DNA from: Argentina anserina
Lineage: Eukaryota > Streptophyta > Magnoliopsida > Rosales > Rosaceae
Direction: 5' to 3'
DNA: 64,000 nt
Assembly: GCF_933775445.1 (NCBI RefSeq)
Contig: NC_065873.1
Span: 7,998,001-8,062,000 of the forward strand
This document shows, in pieces, positions 1 through 9,895 of the stretch. The notes beneath the pieces were generated by a model. It ran no database searches, was not told where the DNA came from, and worked only from the letters and a program-made list of their open reading frames with translations. The translations under genes were made by a program, and so were the position numbers. The stretch's first letter is position 1; the number at the start of each line of letters is the position of its first letter.

Positions 1-26
1 ACATCATATTTTAATAGAAAAACGCG

Positions 27-1828
27 CTTATGCTCAGGGGCGGATCCAGCCCAAGGCTTGCCTGGGCTGGAGCCCATGCTTAAATTTTGGGTTTCAAAAA
101 ATTATTATATATTAACTAGCCCAAGAAAAAAAAACAGATTAGATATTCCTTCGTCTCTCTCCTCACGCGAAACCCTCTGCTGCTCAGCGCCCACTGCCCA
201 ACAGCCCACTGTTTTGATACATCACAAGGCTTTTGCAAAAAACCGTAAAATCTTCGAACTCTTTGGAGCTCTCTCTATCCTTGCCTCCCTATTTTCCCTT
301 CTTTCTTCTTCTCCGATCCCAAACCCATCGCTCTCAACTCACGGAGACCCTCTCTCTCTCTCTCTCTCAACGGCCTTCGCGATCCTTTTCCAATCCCTAA
401 ACCGCTGCGTTTCGATCGGCTTTTCTTCTTCCTTCTTATTCTCCGTGTTCGAAAACCTAGGGTTTCCGCGGACCTCGTTGAAGCTTAATCCTCCACCAGG
501 CAAGTTATATAGTCTCTTCTGATTCTCGATTCCTGTTCTTGATTTGTTACGCTTCCAATTGATACGGTAGGAATTCGTTACTGCCATTTCTAGGCTGAAT
601 CGATTGCCTTACTCGTTCTTGTTCTTGCAAATGCTTTGGTTGAGATCGAGCCGTGCTGTAGGATGTGTAGCTTTGCAGTTATTGGTTCATATTGTTTGTT
701 AGGTTTTTGTTTATAGTTGTTAATGTATGAATGGTTGATGTACTGGGCTATTGAAATAGCAGCACAAGAAACCCCCTAGCTCTTTTTGAAACTAGTGGTG
801 TTTGGTTTTGTTTCCGAGATCGGATTTTTTTCATTTATTAGTTTTAGCTCTTTGGCTTATGTTTAGTAACTTTAGGTTGAAACTGTGAATTAGTGTTTAT
901 CTGTGAGACTGTGACATTGGGAAGGAGGGTGGTTACTATTAATTGCAGTTCTCCTGCACTTAATGTAGCTGGAAATAGGATAATGGGGCGACCGAAGTTT
1001 GTGATCCGTGCTTGATCATGATCGGTCGAGACTATATAACTTGCCTGGTGGAGGATTATAGGGAAGTGTTGTGTCTGTTGCTGACGTATAAATTCAAGGG
1101 AGAAAAGGTTTATGAGGCAACTTTCAGCTGGCTATGCTTATGTTATAAATAGCTAACTACATGGTGTGAGTTGTGACGATTAGTGCATGAACCTGAAGTT
1201 ATTAGCTAATAAAGTTTTGGTTGTGTGGTGGTTTCTATTGTGTGTTACACTTAAGATTCTAGTATGAAGCTGGAAGACGGACTTTCGGACATTGCTTGTG
1301 TTTGAAGTTGCTCATCATGTCTTTCTTTATTAGTGCTTCATATGATACCTCATATATTGACGGCAGTACGGTATGCTCATATGTGTTTACTTGTGTTTAC
1401 AGTTTTTATCCAAATTGTTTGAATGACCTTGTGGAAACAGTTGAAACATGACGTCGAGTATGTTGTCTGGGGATCGGAGGTATGTTTTTCATTGTGACAC
1501 CTTATCTTATTCTGGCAGCAATCACTGTGTTCCACTAGAAATTGCAGAATTGCTAGTTTATGTGATATATCTGTCAGAAGAAAACCTGGTTTCTACGAAC
1601 TGGAACTCATATAATGAAATCTTAAACCTAGTTTTTAGTATGATTTTGTGTTGACTTCAAGTTCATAAGCTAAAAATCTGTGTCGTTGTGATCTCATTGT
1701 TAGTATGCTTAATTTCAGAATGTCAAGTTCATAAGCTACATTATTTTTATTTAATTTGTACTGTTATATAAGCCACGTTATTAAAGCCCCTGCATCATTT
1801 CAATCCTGGATCCACCCCTGCTTATGCT
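27..1828. mobile_element. Non-autonomous hAT element with perfect 8-bp target duplication
   Basis: The element spans 35-1820. It begins CAGGGGCGGATCCAG and ends with the inverted copy CTGGATCCACCCCTG, which differs at one of 15 positions. The 8-bp sequence CTTATGCT stands directly outside both ends (27-34 and 1821-1828), and an 8-bp duplication is diagnostic of the hAT superfamily. No transposase is encoded. The interior instead looks like a gene 5' region, with a pyrimidine-rich leader, a long intron and a short coding exon (see the separate entry). The intact duplication and nearly perfect termini suggest a fairly recent insertion. The terminus CAGGGGCGG is common among plant hAT families. 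Confidence 0.9.
300..1482 (+). pseudogene. Captured 5' end of a MOS1-like gene inside the hAT element
   Basis: A TC-rich leader with a typical 'ACCTAGGGTTTCCG' 5'UTR motif is followed by a possible donor CAG|GCAAGT at about 498-506, of GC type. A roughly 930-bp intron-like stretch ends in AAACAG before 1441. The next exon has ATG at 1448 and reads MTSSMLSGDRR before a donor GAG|GTATGT at about 1482. From memory, plant MOS1 (MODIFIER OF SNC1, BAT2 N-terminal domain) proteins begin M-T-S-S-M-L-(S/T)-G-(D/E)-R-R-W. The match is therefore to leader, first intron and first coding exon only. Reading on without splicing gives a 68-residue peptide of no recognisable kind. I infer a gene fragment transduplicated by the transposon. 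An 11-residue match is short, so the assignment is moderate. Confidence 0.5.
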
Positions 1829-2888
1829 CATGCAAGAATGGTTTAGCTACTACTAGCTCTGACCAGTATGTCTACTGTGCTTGATATATTCTGGAATGGT
1901 TTTGGGCAACTCGAGTCGTATATCGAAATAAACGTGGTTTGCTAGTTTGGTGGTCGTGTTTTCTTAATTGTCATCTAGGGAAAAAACATATGTGACTCTA
2001 TATATGGAGGATCGTACGTGTAACCTTTTTCATATGGTTTGTGTTTTATGATATATATATATATACAGATTTTCTCAAATGCGGAGCTCCGCACTAATGA
2101 TTTTGGTGCGGATTTCCATCTTTTTACCATTTTTTTGATCAAATTTTTTCATCTCCACCGTCTCATATCTAGATAATATTGTGTAGATCATCTCTGCAAA
2201 ATTTCAGCCAATTTGATAATCGTTAAGGCCCTCAAAATCAAATAACAAATGGACGGACCGAATTCTCATCTTCACCGTCTAATATCTTTATATATAGTCT
2301 CTTTGTTATTTAGAAATTACAACTCTCTCTCTCTCTCTCTCTCTCTCTCGATAATACAATATCTCTTTTCTGGCAAATTGCGTTGCGCGCCCGTTGCACA
2401 ACACTATGATGAAGCTCGGTGTTTGATTAGACCGGAATGAGCTCTAACAGCTCAGGTAAGTTCGGCATTGTAAGTAATACTGACAATAAGCAAAGATCCA
2501 AGACTTGCCAAATTGAAGTAAACAGAAGCTTCTCATGCAGTCATGCATAAGGGTGTATTTCTATCCTCAGTTCATCATTGAATAATTAATCAAAGAATCA
2601 GATTACTTTTGCTGGGTTTAGCTTGGATGCATGGGTTTTTATGAGTTTTGAGGTTATTCTTTGCAATTGCAAGAGACTAAAGAGAGTACGTATATTATTA
2701 TTATTTTTTTAAGTTAAAGTTTACGTACTAGGTTGCTTTACAGAAGAAAATCTGTCTTTTACTTCTCCATAGTGGAACTGGACTACCATTCATTCGAAGG
2801 ATTTGATTTTTACAAAGAAAGTATTTCAAAAGGGTCACCAGTTTACCCTTTCGATTCCTTACCTCAGTGGAGTGGGATTGCTCCTCTC
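1829..2888. other. Intergenic; contains a dispersed-repeat fragment with a GC palindrome
   Basis: No gene is visible. At 2045-2066 a short (TA)n run leads into a segment with the perfect palindrome GCGGAGCTCCGC (about 2081-2092). After this come AT-rich sequence and two related blocks that both read 'CATCT(C/T)CACCGTCT(C/A)ATATCT' (about 2149-2175 and 2266-2290). A (CT)n run fills 2322-2349. This layout, a TA run followed by a GC-rich palindrome, recurs at 37950-38000 and suggests termini of a repeat family. The superfamily could not be fixed. Confidence 0.45.
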
Positions 2889-2896
2889 TATATAAA
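2889..2896 (+). promoter_or_regulatory. TATA box of the RING-H2 gene
   Basis: TATATAAA stands 68 bases upstream of the ATG at 2964. A start site 25-35 bases downstream of it would leave a short leader of about 40 nt. Confidence 0.6.
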
Positions 2897-2963
2897 GGAA
2901 ACAAGGCCAAGTCCAAATGTAAATTACTTATTGAAACTTGAAAGCTAGCCACGAAGCAATATC

Positions 2964-3581
2964 ATGAATCCCCTGGTTTCTGAATTTATCTTATTGATCA
3001 CCTTTGTACTTGTAGTACTAGTCCTCTGTGCCATAGCTGTTATACTTGGAGACAAAATCAGAGAAGCCAGACCTGGATCTGCAAAAGCCATAGATATCGT
3101 CGTGAGAATACTCATGATACTATTTATTTATCTTGCCCGCTCCATTACACTTGGTATTCTTACCATTGTTGAACCCGCCGTCGATTCTTGGATCGTAACC
3201 GGTCTCGGTTATGGATTTTATGCTCCAATGTTACCCTGCGTGTATGACATAATAATGATTCTCGGCTCATGTTGTTCAAGAACCATGGTTACACTGAAGC
3301 ACAGTGCCACTTTCATTCTCGTTGCAATTGGTGCCAAGAGCCCCGAAGGCTATTCAATTTTGAGTTATCAAGAGGACCAAGAAATGGGGTTCTGTGAAGG
3401 CGAGTGTGCTATATGCTTGATGGAGTACGAGACGAAAGCTAAGTGTGCCTTGTTAGATAAATGTAGACACATGTTTCACCACAAATGCCTACACGAGAGC
3501 TTGGCTGTGTCTACCAGATGTCCGCTTTGCCGTCAAAGCATCAAAGATAGTGCACCCGAAACCAAGGAACTTCCCCACTAG
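2964..3581 (+). CDS. Membrane-anchored RING-H2 finger protein, probable E3 ubiquitin ligase
   Basis: An intronless gene for 205 residues. Residues 148-189 form a RING-H2 finger: CAIC at 148-151, then C167, H169, H172, C175, and CPLC at 186-189. This is the C-x2-C ... C-x-H-x2-H-x2-C ... C-x2-C zinc pattern that recruits E2 enzymes. The N-terminal part holds hydrophobic segments at about 8-28, 44-66, 77-102 and 116-123, so the protein is probably embedded in a membrane with the RING on the cytosolic side. The order of membrane segments then a C-terminal RING resembles plant ATL-type ligases, but the proline that follows the third cysteine ligand region in canonical ATL fingers and the GLD motif are not evident, so I do not assign it to ATL. 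A TATA box lies 68 bases upstream. Substrates are unknown. Confidence 0.8.
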   Translation: MNPLVSEFILLITFVLVVLVLCAIAVILGDKIREARPGSAKAIDIVVRILMILFIYLARSITLGILTIVEPAVDSWIVTGLGYGFYAPMLPCVYDIIMILGSCCSRTMVTLKHSATFILVAIGAKSPEGYSILSYQEDQEMGFCEGECAICLMEYETKAKCALLDKCRHMFHHKCLHESLAVSTRCPLCRQSIKDSAPETKELPH

Positions 3582-4494
3582 GGTTCTTGAAGTCATTCAG
3601 TCTTCGAGCTGTTATACATGCATGGAGACTTACTTCTCGTGGGCGATATAAGGGTGGAGTCTGAAGCGAGCAACCATATCATGAACTCAGAGGGAGGTAG
3701 GAAGAGAAGGAAGTGGAGCAGGAAAAGAGCATAGAAGGAAGATGACAGGGATAGAAAGGAAGGGCCAAAGAGGCCATGGTCATGACACAGCTAGCTTGGT
3801 TACAAGGTCGAGAAAGTTCTCTCGTGCAGTAGTATCCCACGACTTAAAATTTTGTCTAGCTATTACTTACAGTATTGTTTAGATCTTCATAGGCAACAGA
3901 TAGTACACACTACAAAGATGTATAAATTTGTCCCACCCAGCTATATAGCTGCTTATTATTTACCATAGGGTTCTTGAAGCGACAAAGAAATGAGTCATCC
4001 CAACTCGTCTGTAAGCTAATTGCGACATCATATGATGAAAGTTTACTTCAATTCAACAACCAAATGATGTGGGTTCCAGGTGATATACCATAAAAATGAC
4101 TCAAAAGATAGAATGACAATAACGTTAATAAGAAATCACCATTCACCCCACTCGGAAGGACAATATATAATTACATCTCATTCCTGTTCATATTGGCTAT
4201 TAGTTCAACCAACCGAACTGACTTCAAATGGGGGATTAGGGGAAGTTATGATAAACTCAGTATTTGGGTACACCAACAGCTGGGTTACGTTCAACTTAAA
4301 GCAAAAGATCCAGGGTGGCCGGAGGTATACAGAAGTTGTATTTCTATCCTCAGTTTCAGCACGTGTAATGTTTCATTCGATATTACAACATTTGAGATCA
4401 GTTCAGAATATTCTACTATTCATCCATTCTGCACCAGAGGTCAGATGGCAGGAGCGACATAAGTTAAAAAATAGGCAGTGGATTCAGAACCAGA
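3582..4494. other. Intergenic between RING-H2 gene and UFD1 3' end
   Basis: It holds the 3' flanks of two convergent genes. Short purine-rich stretches (about 3690-3770) and AT-rich DNA are present. Open frames here have no codon structure or recognisable domain. Confidence 0.5.
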
Positions 4495-7400
4495 TCAACC
4501 CCTTAGCGAGTACTTTTTCCCAGTAAATGGCTGGAACTTGGGATCTTCTTTCTTTTCAGGCTGCTGCTCTTGTTTAGCTTCTTTTGTAGCTTCCCTCTGA
4601 ACAGGAGGAAAAGATAAGTAAAATTAATAATTGGTAATGTATGCCGAAAACATAGGAACCAATGAAACAATAGAGAATACCTTTGGTGTCTCCATTGGAA
4701 TACGGTTGGCATTTGCCCCAAAAACAAGCTTTCCCTGAGTCTGACGACTACCGGTTTGTGAACTAGATCCTGCAGAAGGTGGTGCGGGACCGTTAGCAAC
4801 CACAGGTTTCTTGTCTTTGGACCCTGATGAGGAAACTGGTGCTGGCTCATACTTCAAAGGCTTTCCATCCAAGCGCCTTCCAGATCCAGTAAAAGGGTTG
4901 AACTTTGGTTCAGTCTCAGCAGGGTCCTCTTCACCTGCAAAAAAATGGAAACAGGATCACTTCTAAGTTTTTTTTTTTTGGTAAATGGGATCACTGTTAA
5001 AATAACATGACTATTAGTGGTGTTATTTGAGAGAATGGTAGTTATATATAGTTATATACCACTAGATATTTTCTGAGCATTACACTAATATCTATGGTCT
5101 TTAATTGCGCTGTTTTTTTTTCTTGTCAGTAATTGAACTGTACCAGTTGCCAACGGTAATAAAGCTCGAGTTCCAGGTACTTTAAGACTTTATACATCAG
5201 ATTATAGCCTAGCAGAGAAGAAAGCCTAATTGGTAGGTGTACTTTGCAATTTGTGAATATACCAAGAAAAGGTCAACAAATTCCTGTTGAGACATTCAAT
5301 CAACTACTATGAGAGGCTTCTAGACAATATGAGTCAACAGATTTATACAATAAAAATTTTGTTTTCAATTATGCAGCTACAAAAACAAACTTCATATGAC
5401 TACACCTCTGAAAAGTGAACACAAAAAGAAATATGGATGGAAAAAGCCACTTAAAGAAAACAAATTCCATTGAACCTTAAGCTACCGAGTGAAGAAAGAA
5501 AATGGCAAACAGGACCAGCGAATGCAAGAGGATAGAGAATTCTGTACCTTGAGCTGTTGCCTTGTTTAGAGGAACAGGTGCCACAGGCCTTTCAGGTTCC
5601 TTATAATCAAGAGGAGGGGCAAAGTCCACCTCACAATCTGTCTCTATTATACTTATTGCATTAGAAGGCTTTGATTCAATGATATCTATATAATACTTCT
5701 TCTTGTTATATGCTACCATAATACTATCTCCAATGGTCAAGCAGGAGAAATTCCTTAGAGTTGTCTCCAAGCTGTACGAAAAAAATTAAATCAATTTGAC
5801 ATATCACAGACAGCAGGATATTCAAAACCTGTATATAATTAAAATGTAATAAATCCAAAAAGTAAAAGCAGGTACATGTGGAAGATAAGTTCTGCAACAA
5901 TAGAAGGTATATAGCATAGGAAAATGGTGGCACAAATTTTCAACAGCAAATGAAACACCTAGCCAGCAAAGAGAAAAGAAATACAAACGAGGACGGCACC
6001 TTTTTTTCTTCTTATGTTCTCTTATCAATAGAGAACAAAAAAAATATGCAACAAAAGGGAAAAAAAGTCCCTAGAGAAAGTAGAGAGGTCCATGGAAGAT
6101 ACCGGGCAGGAATGCTATTCTATCATAAGATATCCGCATCAAAATAAAATTTCATAAACTCAGAAAATACTGGCGCCCCCAAAACCCTAACTCATCTCAC
6201 AAAACATCACCCTCTTTCCTCTCATGCCCCCTCAAATTTTATACCCTCCATCCACACCACGCGTCAGATTAATAACACACTACATCTGCTTAGCACCAAT
6301 ACCCTCTTATTGCTACCAAAGAACATATGACTCTAATTCAATACAGGCCACACACGAACTCGATTTTACCAGCTCACTTGGATCTCACAACACAAGATAT
6401 TTGAACTTTCAGCATGCCTTCGGCACAACTTGTCCATTTTCCTTCACTCATGAAACCAATTTCGATCAGACCAAGTAATCTGCTCTTCCTTCCAACAACC
6501 TTCCACCAAAAATATCTTGTCAAACTTCTACTGCTTGCCACACAAATATGGAACCAAAAGAGTGATAGTTGATATGCATGTTGCATATAAGTTACTGGAA
6601 TAGCATAACTCTTCGCACTCTAGATATAAAGTTTTTGACTCAACTGTATAGTATTTCCACATTTTCTAAACCGGAACTCAAAATCTTACGCCTAAGACTA
6701 ACAGCCAAGAGGCAAAAGGACAAACAGATAGCATTTTTTAAGTACCATATCCTCACCATCTCATTTTTAAAAACTGAAGAAAAAGATGATCCTATTAGAT
6801 ACCAACATGAAAATCCACCACACAAACTGTTAAAAGTAAGCCCTTCCTATATACCCGGAACCAAACAATTCTTTCTTCCTCCAAACAAACTGAATCTTTC
6901 ACCCCAAAAGATTAATCATTAGTTGGCCTAACCAAGATTACAATCTCTAAGGACCCTTTTCCGAAGAGCTGAAGAAAGCAGATGATGTAAAAACAAATTA
7001 TTTACACTCTGTATCTCTTCGGATAATACACCAGTGAGGGTGGAAATAAGGAAAGGAGCTTCTCCAATGAACCATACAATAAGTATCTACAGTTCCATGT
7101 ACAATGATTGAATGTGGGGTTGGACAACTCTGGAATTAAAGAAAGAGGGCAGCTGAGAAACAAATCAGAAGACGGAGAGGTATTTGATGTAAAGCTCTTC
7201 GCAATGCTTAGCTTAGACTAGGTTCACAGAATGTCGTTTCAACAAATTTATTCTTAGTAGTGGTATGCCTCCATTTTATTAGTTTCTGCATGTCAAGCAT
7301 GGGAAATTTCCTTTTATAATACAAAAGACTGGGATGGGGGGTTGTGATGCATTTGTTGACTTATACTTCCTCATAAACAGAAATAGCTAAAAGTTATAAT

Positions 7401-9254
7401 ATTAGACCAATAAAAAATAAAAACATAGTTCCTAGACATGACCAAGGAGGAGGAACCTTTGGTCTTATTTAGACAGACTGATATCGCACATAAATGACAA
7501 ATAAGCTCATGAAATCGGTAAGCACACAACAGAATCAAAATGTATCACCTGCTAGTATATTGTCCTCAGAGTAACAGCTCATATCAAATCATGCTCTACT
7601 ACTTTGTAGACATAAAAAAATAAAAACCCATGGAAACCTTATCATTTAAAAAGATAGCCACAATTTTTCCCTAGTGCTGTGAATGTCTGTCGTAGGATAC
7701 CAAAATAGTTAAATTATCAGAACTGCATGTACTGCATAGGCCTCTCTTTTTCACATGAAAGGCTTTATGTTTTAGTCTTTCAAGACAACAAGTAATAACA
7801 AATAAGAAACAACATAAACTAACATGTTTACTTACATAGCTTTTGGATTTGAGATGTCTAAAAAGTCCTTTGTATGGGGTTGAAGTTTAACATATGTTCC
7901 CTTTGGAAGAGTTACATTTTTCACTCGGACTATGTCCCCCTCTTGCAAGAGCATATTCTCCATCATCTATGTGAGAAGAAATAAAAAGAACCAACACGAA
8001 TTGGAGATCAGAATACAATATTTGGATGCCACAAAATTCACGGTAACTTGCAAAAAAAAATATCAGTCTTCCCACACTCAGAAGTCTTACCCAATATGGC
8101 ATGTAGATCATGCCTTCTTCTGCAATGAACTCCAATACCCCACAATGAGAGACCCGCTCAGCAGCGTCATTTCGAAGCTCAAATAACATTGGATAATCAA
8201 TGTGCAGTGATGCTGCATGGATTTGAATCTAGATCAGAATTGATAGGTAATTAAGAATTAATCAACAACAACATTACAAAGGAGCTAAATCGACTAACCA
8301 AGGCGGTCCAGGGCTGAGGGAGGCATTATAACTGGAGGAAAAAAGAGCACAACAATAAAGCAAAGAAAAATATTGTCAGATACTAGAAAGAACTATCTGA
8401 CCAAAAAACAAGTGACAATAAGCTAAAGACTTACTTTTATCACCGCTTTCAAGTTGCGGCTGCAAGTTTGATTACACAGAGAAACATCAGAACAAATGAA
8501 CAATTGAAATGATAAATTCTAAATTTCAAGGGCAGTTACATAAATGGGATGTGCCATACTGAAGAAACTGGGAGGAGTAAAGTTTTTCCCTTTTCATATA
8601 CAACATAAAACATTTCCCAACGAGAACATTATGGAGTGTGGCTAAGGTTTTAGAAGACAATAAATACACAAACGCGACTGACATAAACACTATTCTCACA
8701 GCTATAAATCACACATATAATCTAGAAAACAATGTACATAAAAACATTCCAACCTTTTCAATAAAGGATGCAGGATAACATCGATATGTCTGCTCGAATG
8801 AGGTCCCATGATATCCATATCCATCAAAATACTGCAACAATAGAAAAAGTTTATCACACTCCAAATTATCAACGAATTTTATGCATGCAATAAATTAATA
8901 TGAACAAAAATGCTGCCGTCATAGAGACCAAGCAATATGAACAGTAGCAGTTATCATCTTCCTTGACACATTGAAGCTCGTATATAGACAAGTGAATAGA
9001 AACACCGAGCTCAGATGATTAATTAAAAGCATCAAACAGCAGAACGGTAGCATTTAGTACATATTTGTACATAGTTTCGACACGCATCATCACTAATAAA
9101 CAAAACAAGCAACATCTCCAATCGCAACTTCCAAACTAGATTGCAAGCAAGCTAGAACACCTATTTCTCAAAACTAGTCAAAAACTAGTGTCACAAATTT
9201 GAACTTCACTAAAGTTAGGCCTCTTACTTTACGATTGGAATAAATTCATACCAT
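4495..9254 (-). CDS. UFD1: UFD1, ubiquitin-recognition subunit of the CDC48-UFD1-NPL4 complex
   Basis: Nine coding exons were reconstructed: 9254-9252, 8831-8754, 8459-8435, 8331-8299, 8212-8091, 7966-7836, 5771-5548, 4934-4681 and 4596-4495, giving 323 residues, the usual size of plant UFD1. All phases agree and all junctions are GT-AG. The product begins [20 protein letters not shown] and has the UFD1 double-psi-barrel domain over about residues 10-190, including [21 protein letters not shown] and [14 protein letters not shown]. The low-complexity C-terminal half contains the repeated (P)KF(N/Q)PFTG motif and ends KKYSLRG. In the family, UFD1 with NPL4 brings ubiquitinated proteins to the CDC48 segregase for extraction and proteasomal degradation. 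The start codon is alone at the end of a leader exon. A further leader exon lies around 9487-9600. The 2.06-kb intron (5772-7835) holds no gene. Confidence 0.93.
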
Positions 9255-9895
9255 TTTTCACTGCTGATAAATATTGCTCACCAGTAAATCACCTCCGAAA
9301 GCTCCCTACAAAATTGAAACAAGACACAGATGATATACCAAACTGAAATACTAGACAGTAAAACTTGTAGTTGTCATTATAGTCCGAGTTCGTGTCATAA
9401 TTTAGGGTTTTGCTCACATTTAATCTCGAATTTTTCGTTTTTTCAGATCTGGAAAATAACGAAACAAAAACACAAAAGGATAGAGCTTCACCTCGAAATC
9501 GTCAGGATTCTCAGAGAACTGGGTGGTTTCAGGAATCGAAGAAACTACTGGGGGATCCGGGATTGAAGAAAAGGAGAGGAACAAAGTTGGGTTAAAAGAT
9601 TATTCCTGTCAATTGCTGCTGCTGCTGCTACTTGCCCAACAACTTCTTCTATTGGTGGACACGTGTCTAAATCACATCCTTTACTATGTGTCTGATTTCG
9701 AGCCGTAGATTAAGGCTTACTTTTTTCAAACAGTCAACGGTAGTGAGGGGCTTTTAAAAAAACATTAACCGAGGTAAAAAGATTTACCGTCGTCCCTGAT
9801 CTATATAAATATAAAGAGGGATTAAAGCCAGCGCGCCACAGTAGTAGTGTGGTCAATTTCGCAGCTCCCACTCGAAGCCCTAATTCTCGAATTCA
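9255..9895. promoter_or_regulatory. Shared divergent promoter of UFD1 (-) and RDM4 (+)
   Basis: The region holds the UFD1 leader exons (about 9250-9308 and 9487-9600 on the minus strand), a short GCT repeat at 9616-9629, and the perfect palindrome GACACGTGTC (9658-9667), a G-box of the kind bound by plant bZIP and bHLH factors. A TATATAAA box at 9802-9809 faces RDM4, 87 bases before its ATG. The likely start sites of the two genes are only about 230 bases apart, so shared control is plausible. UFD1 has no clear TATA box here. Confidence 0.6.

Noticed and set aside
58..522. 154-codon open frame starting at 58
   Set aside because: It begins in the hAT terminus and runs through a pyrimidine-rich leader. 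Composition is low-complexity Ser/Leu with no domain.
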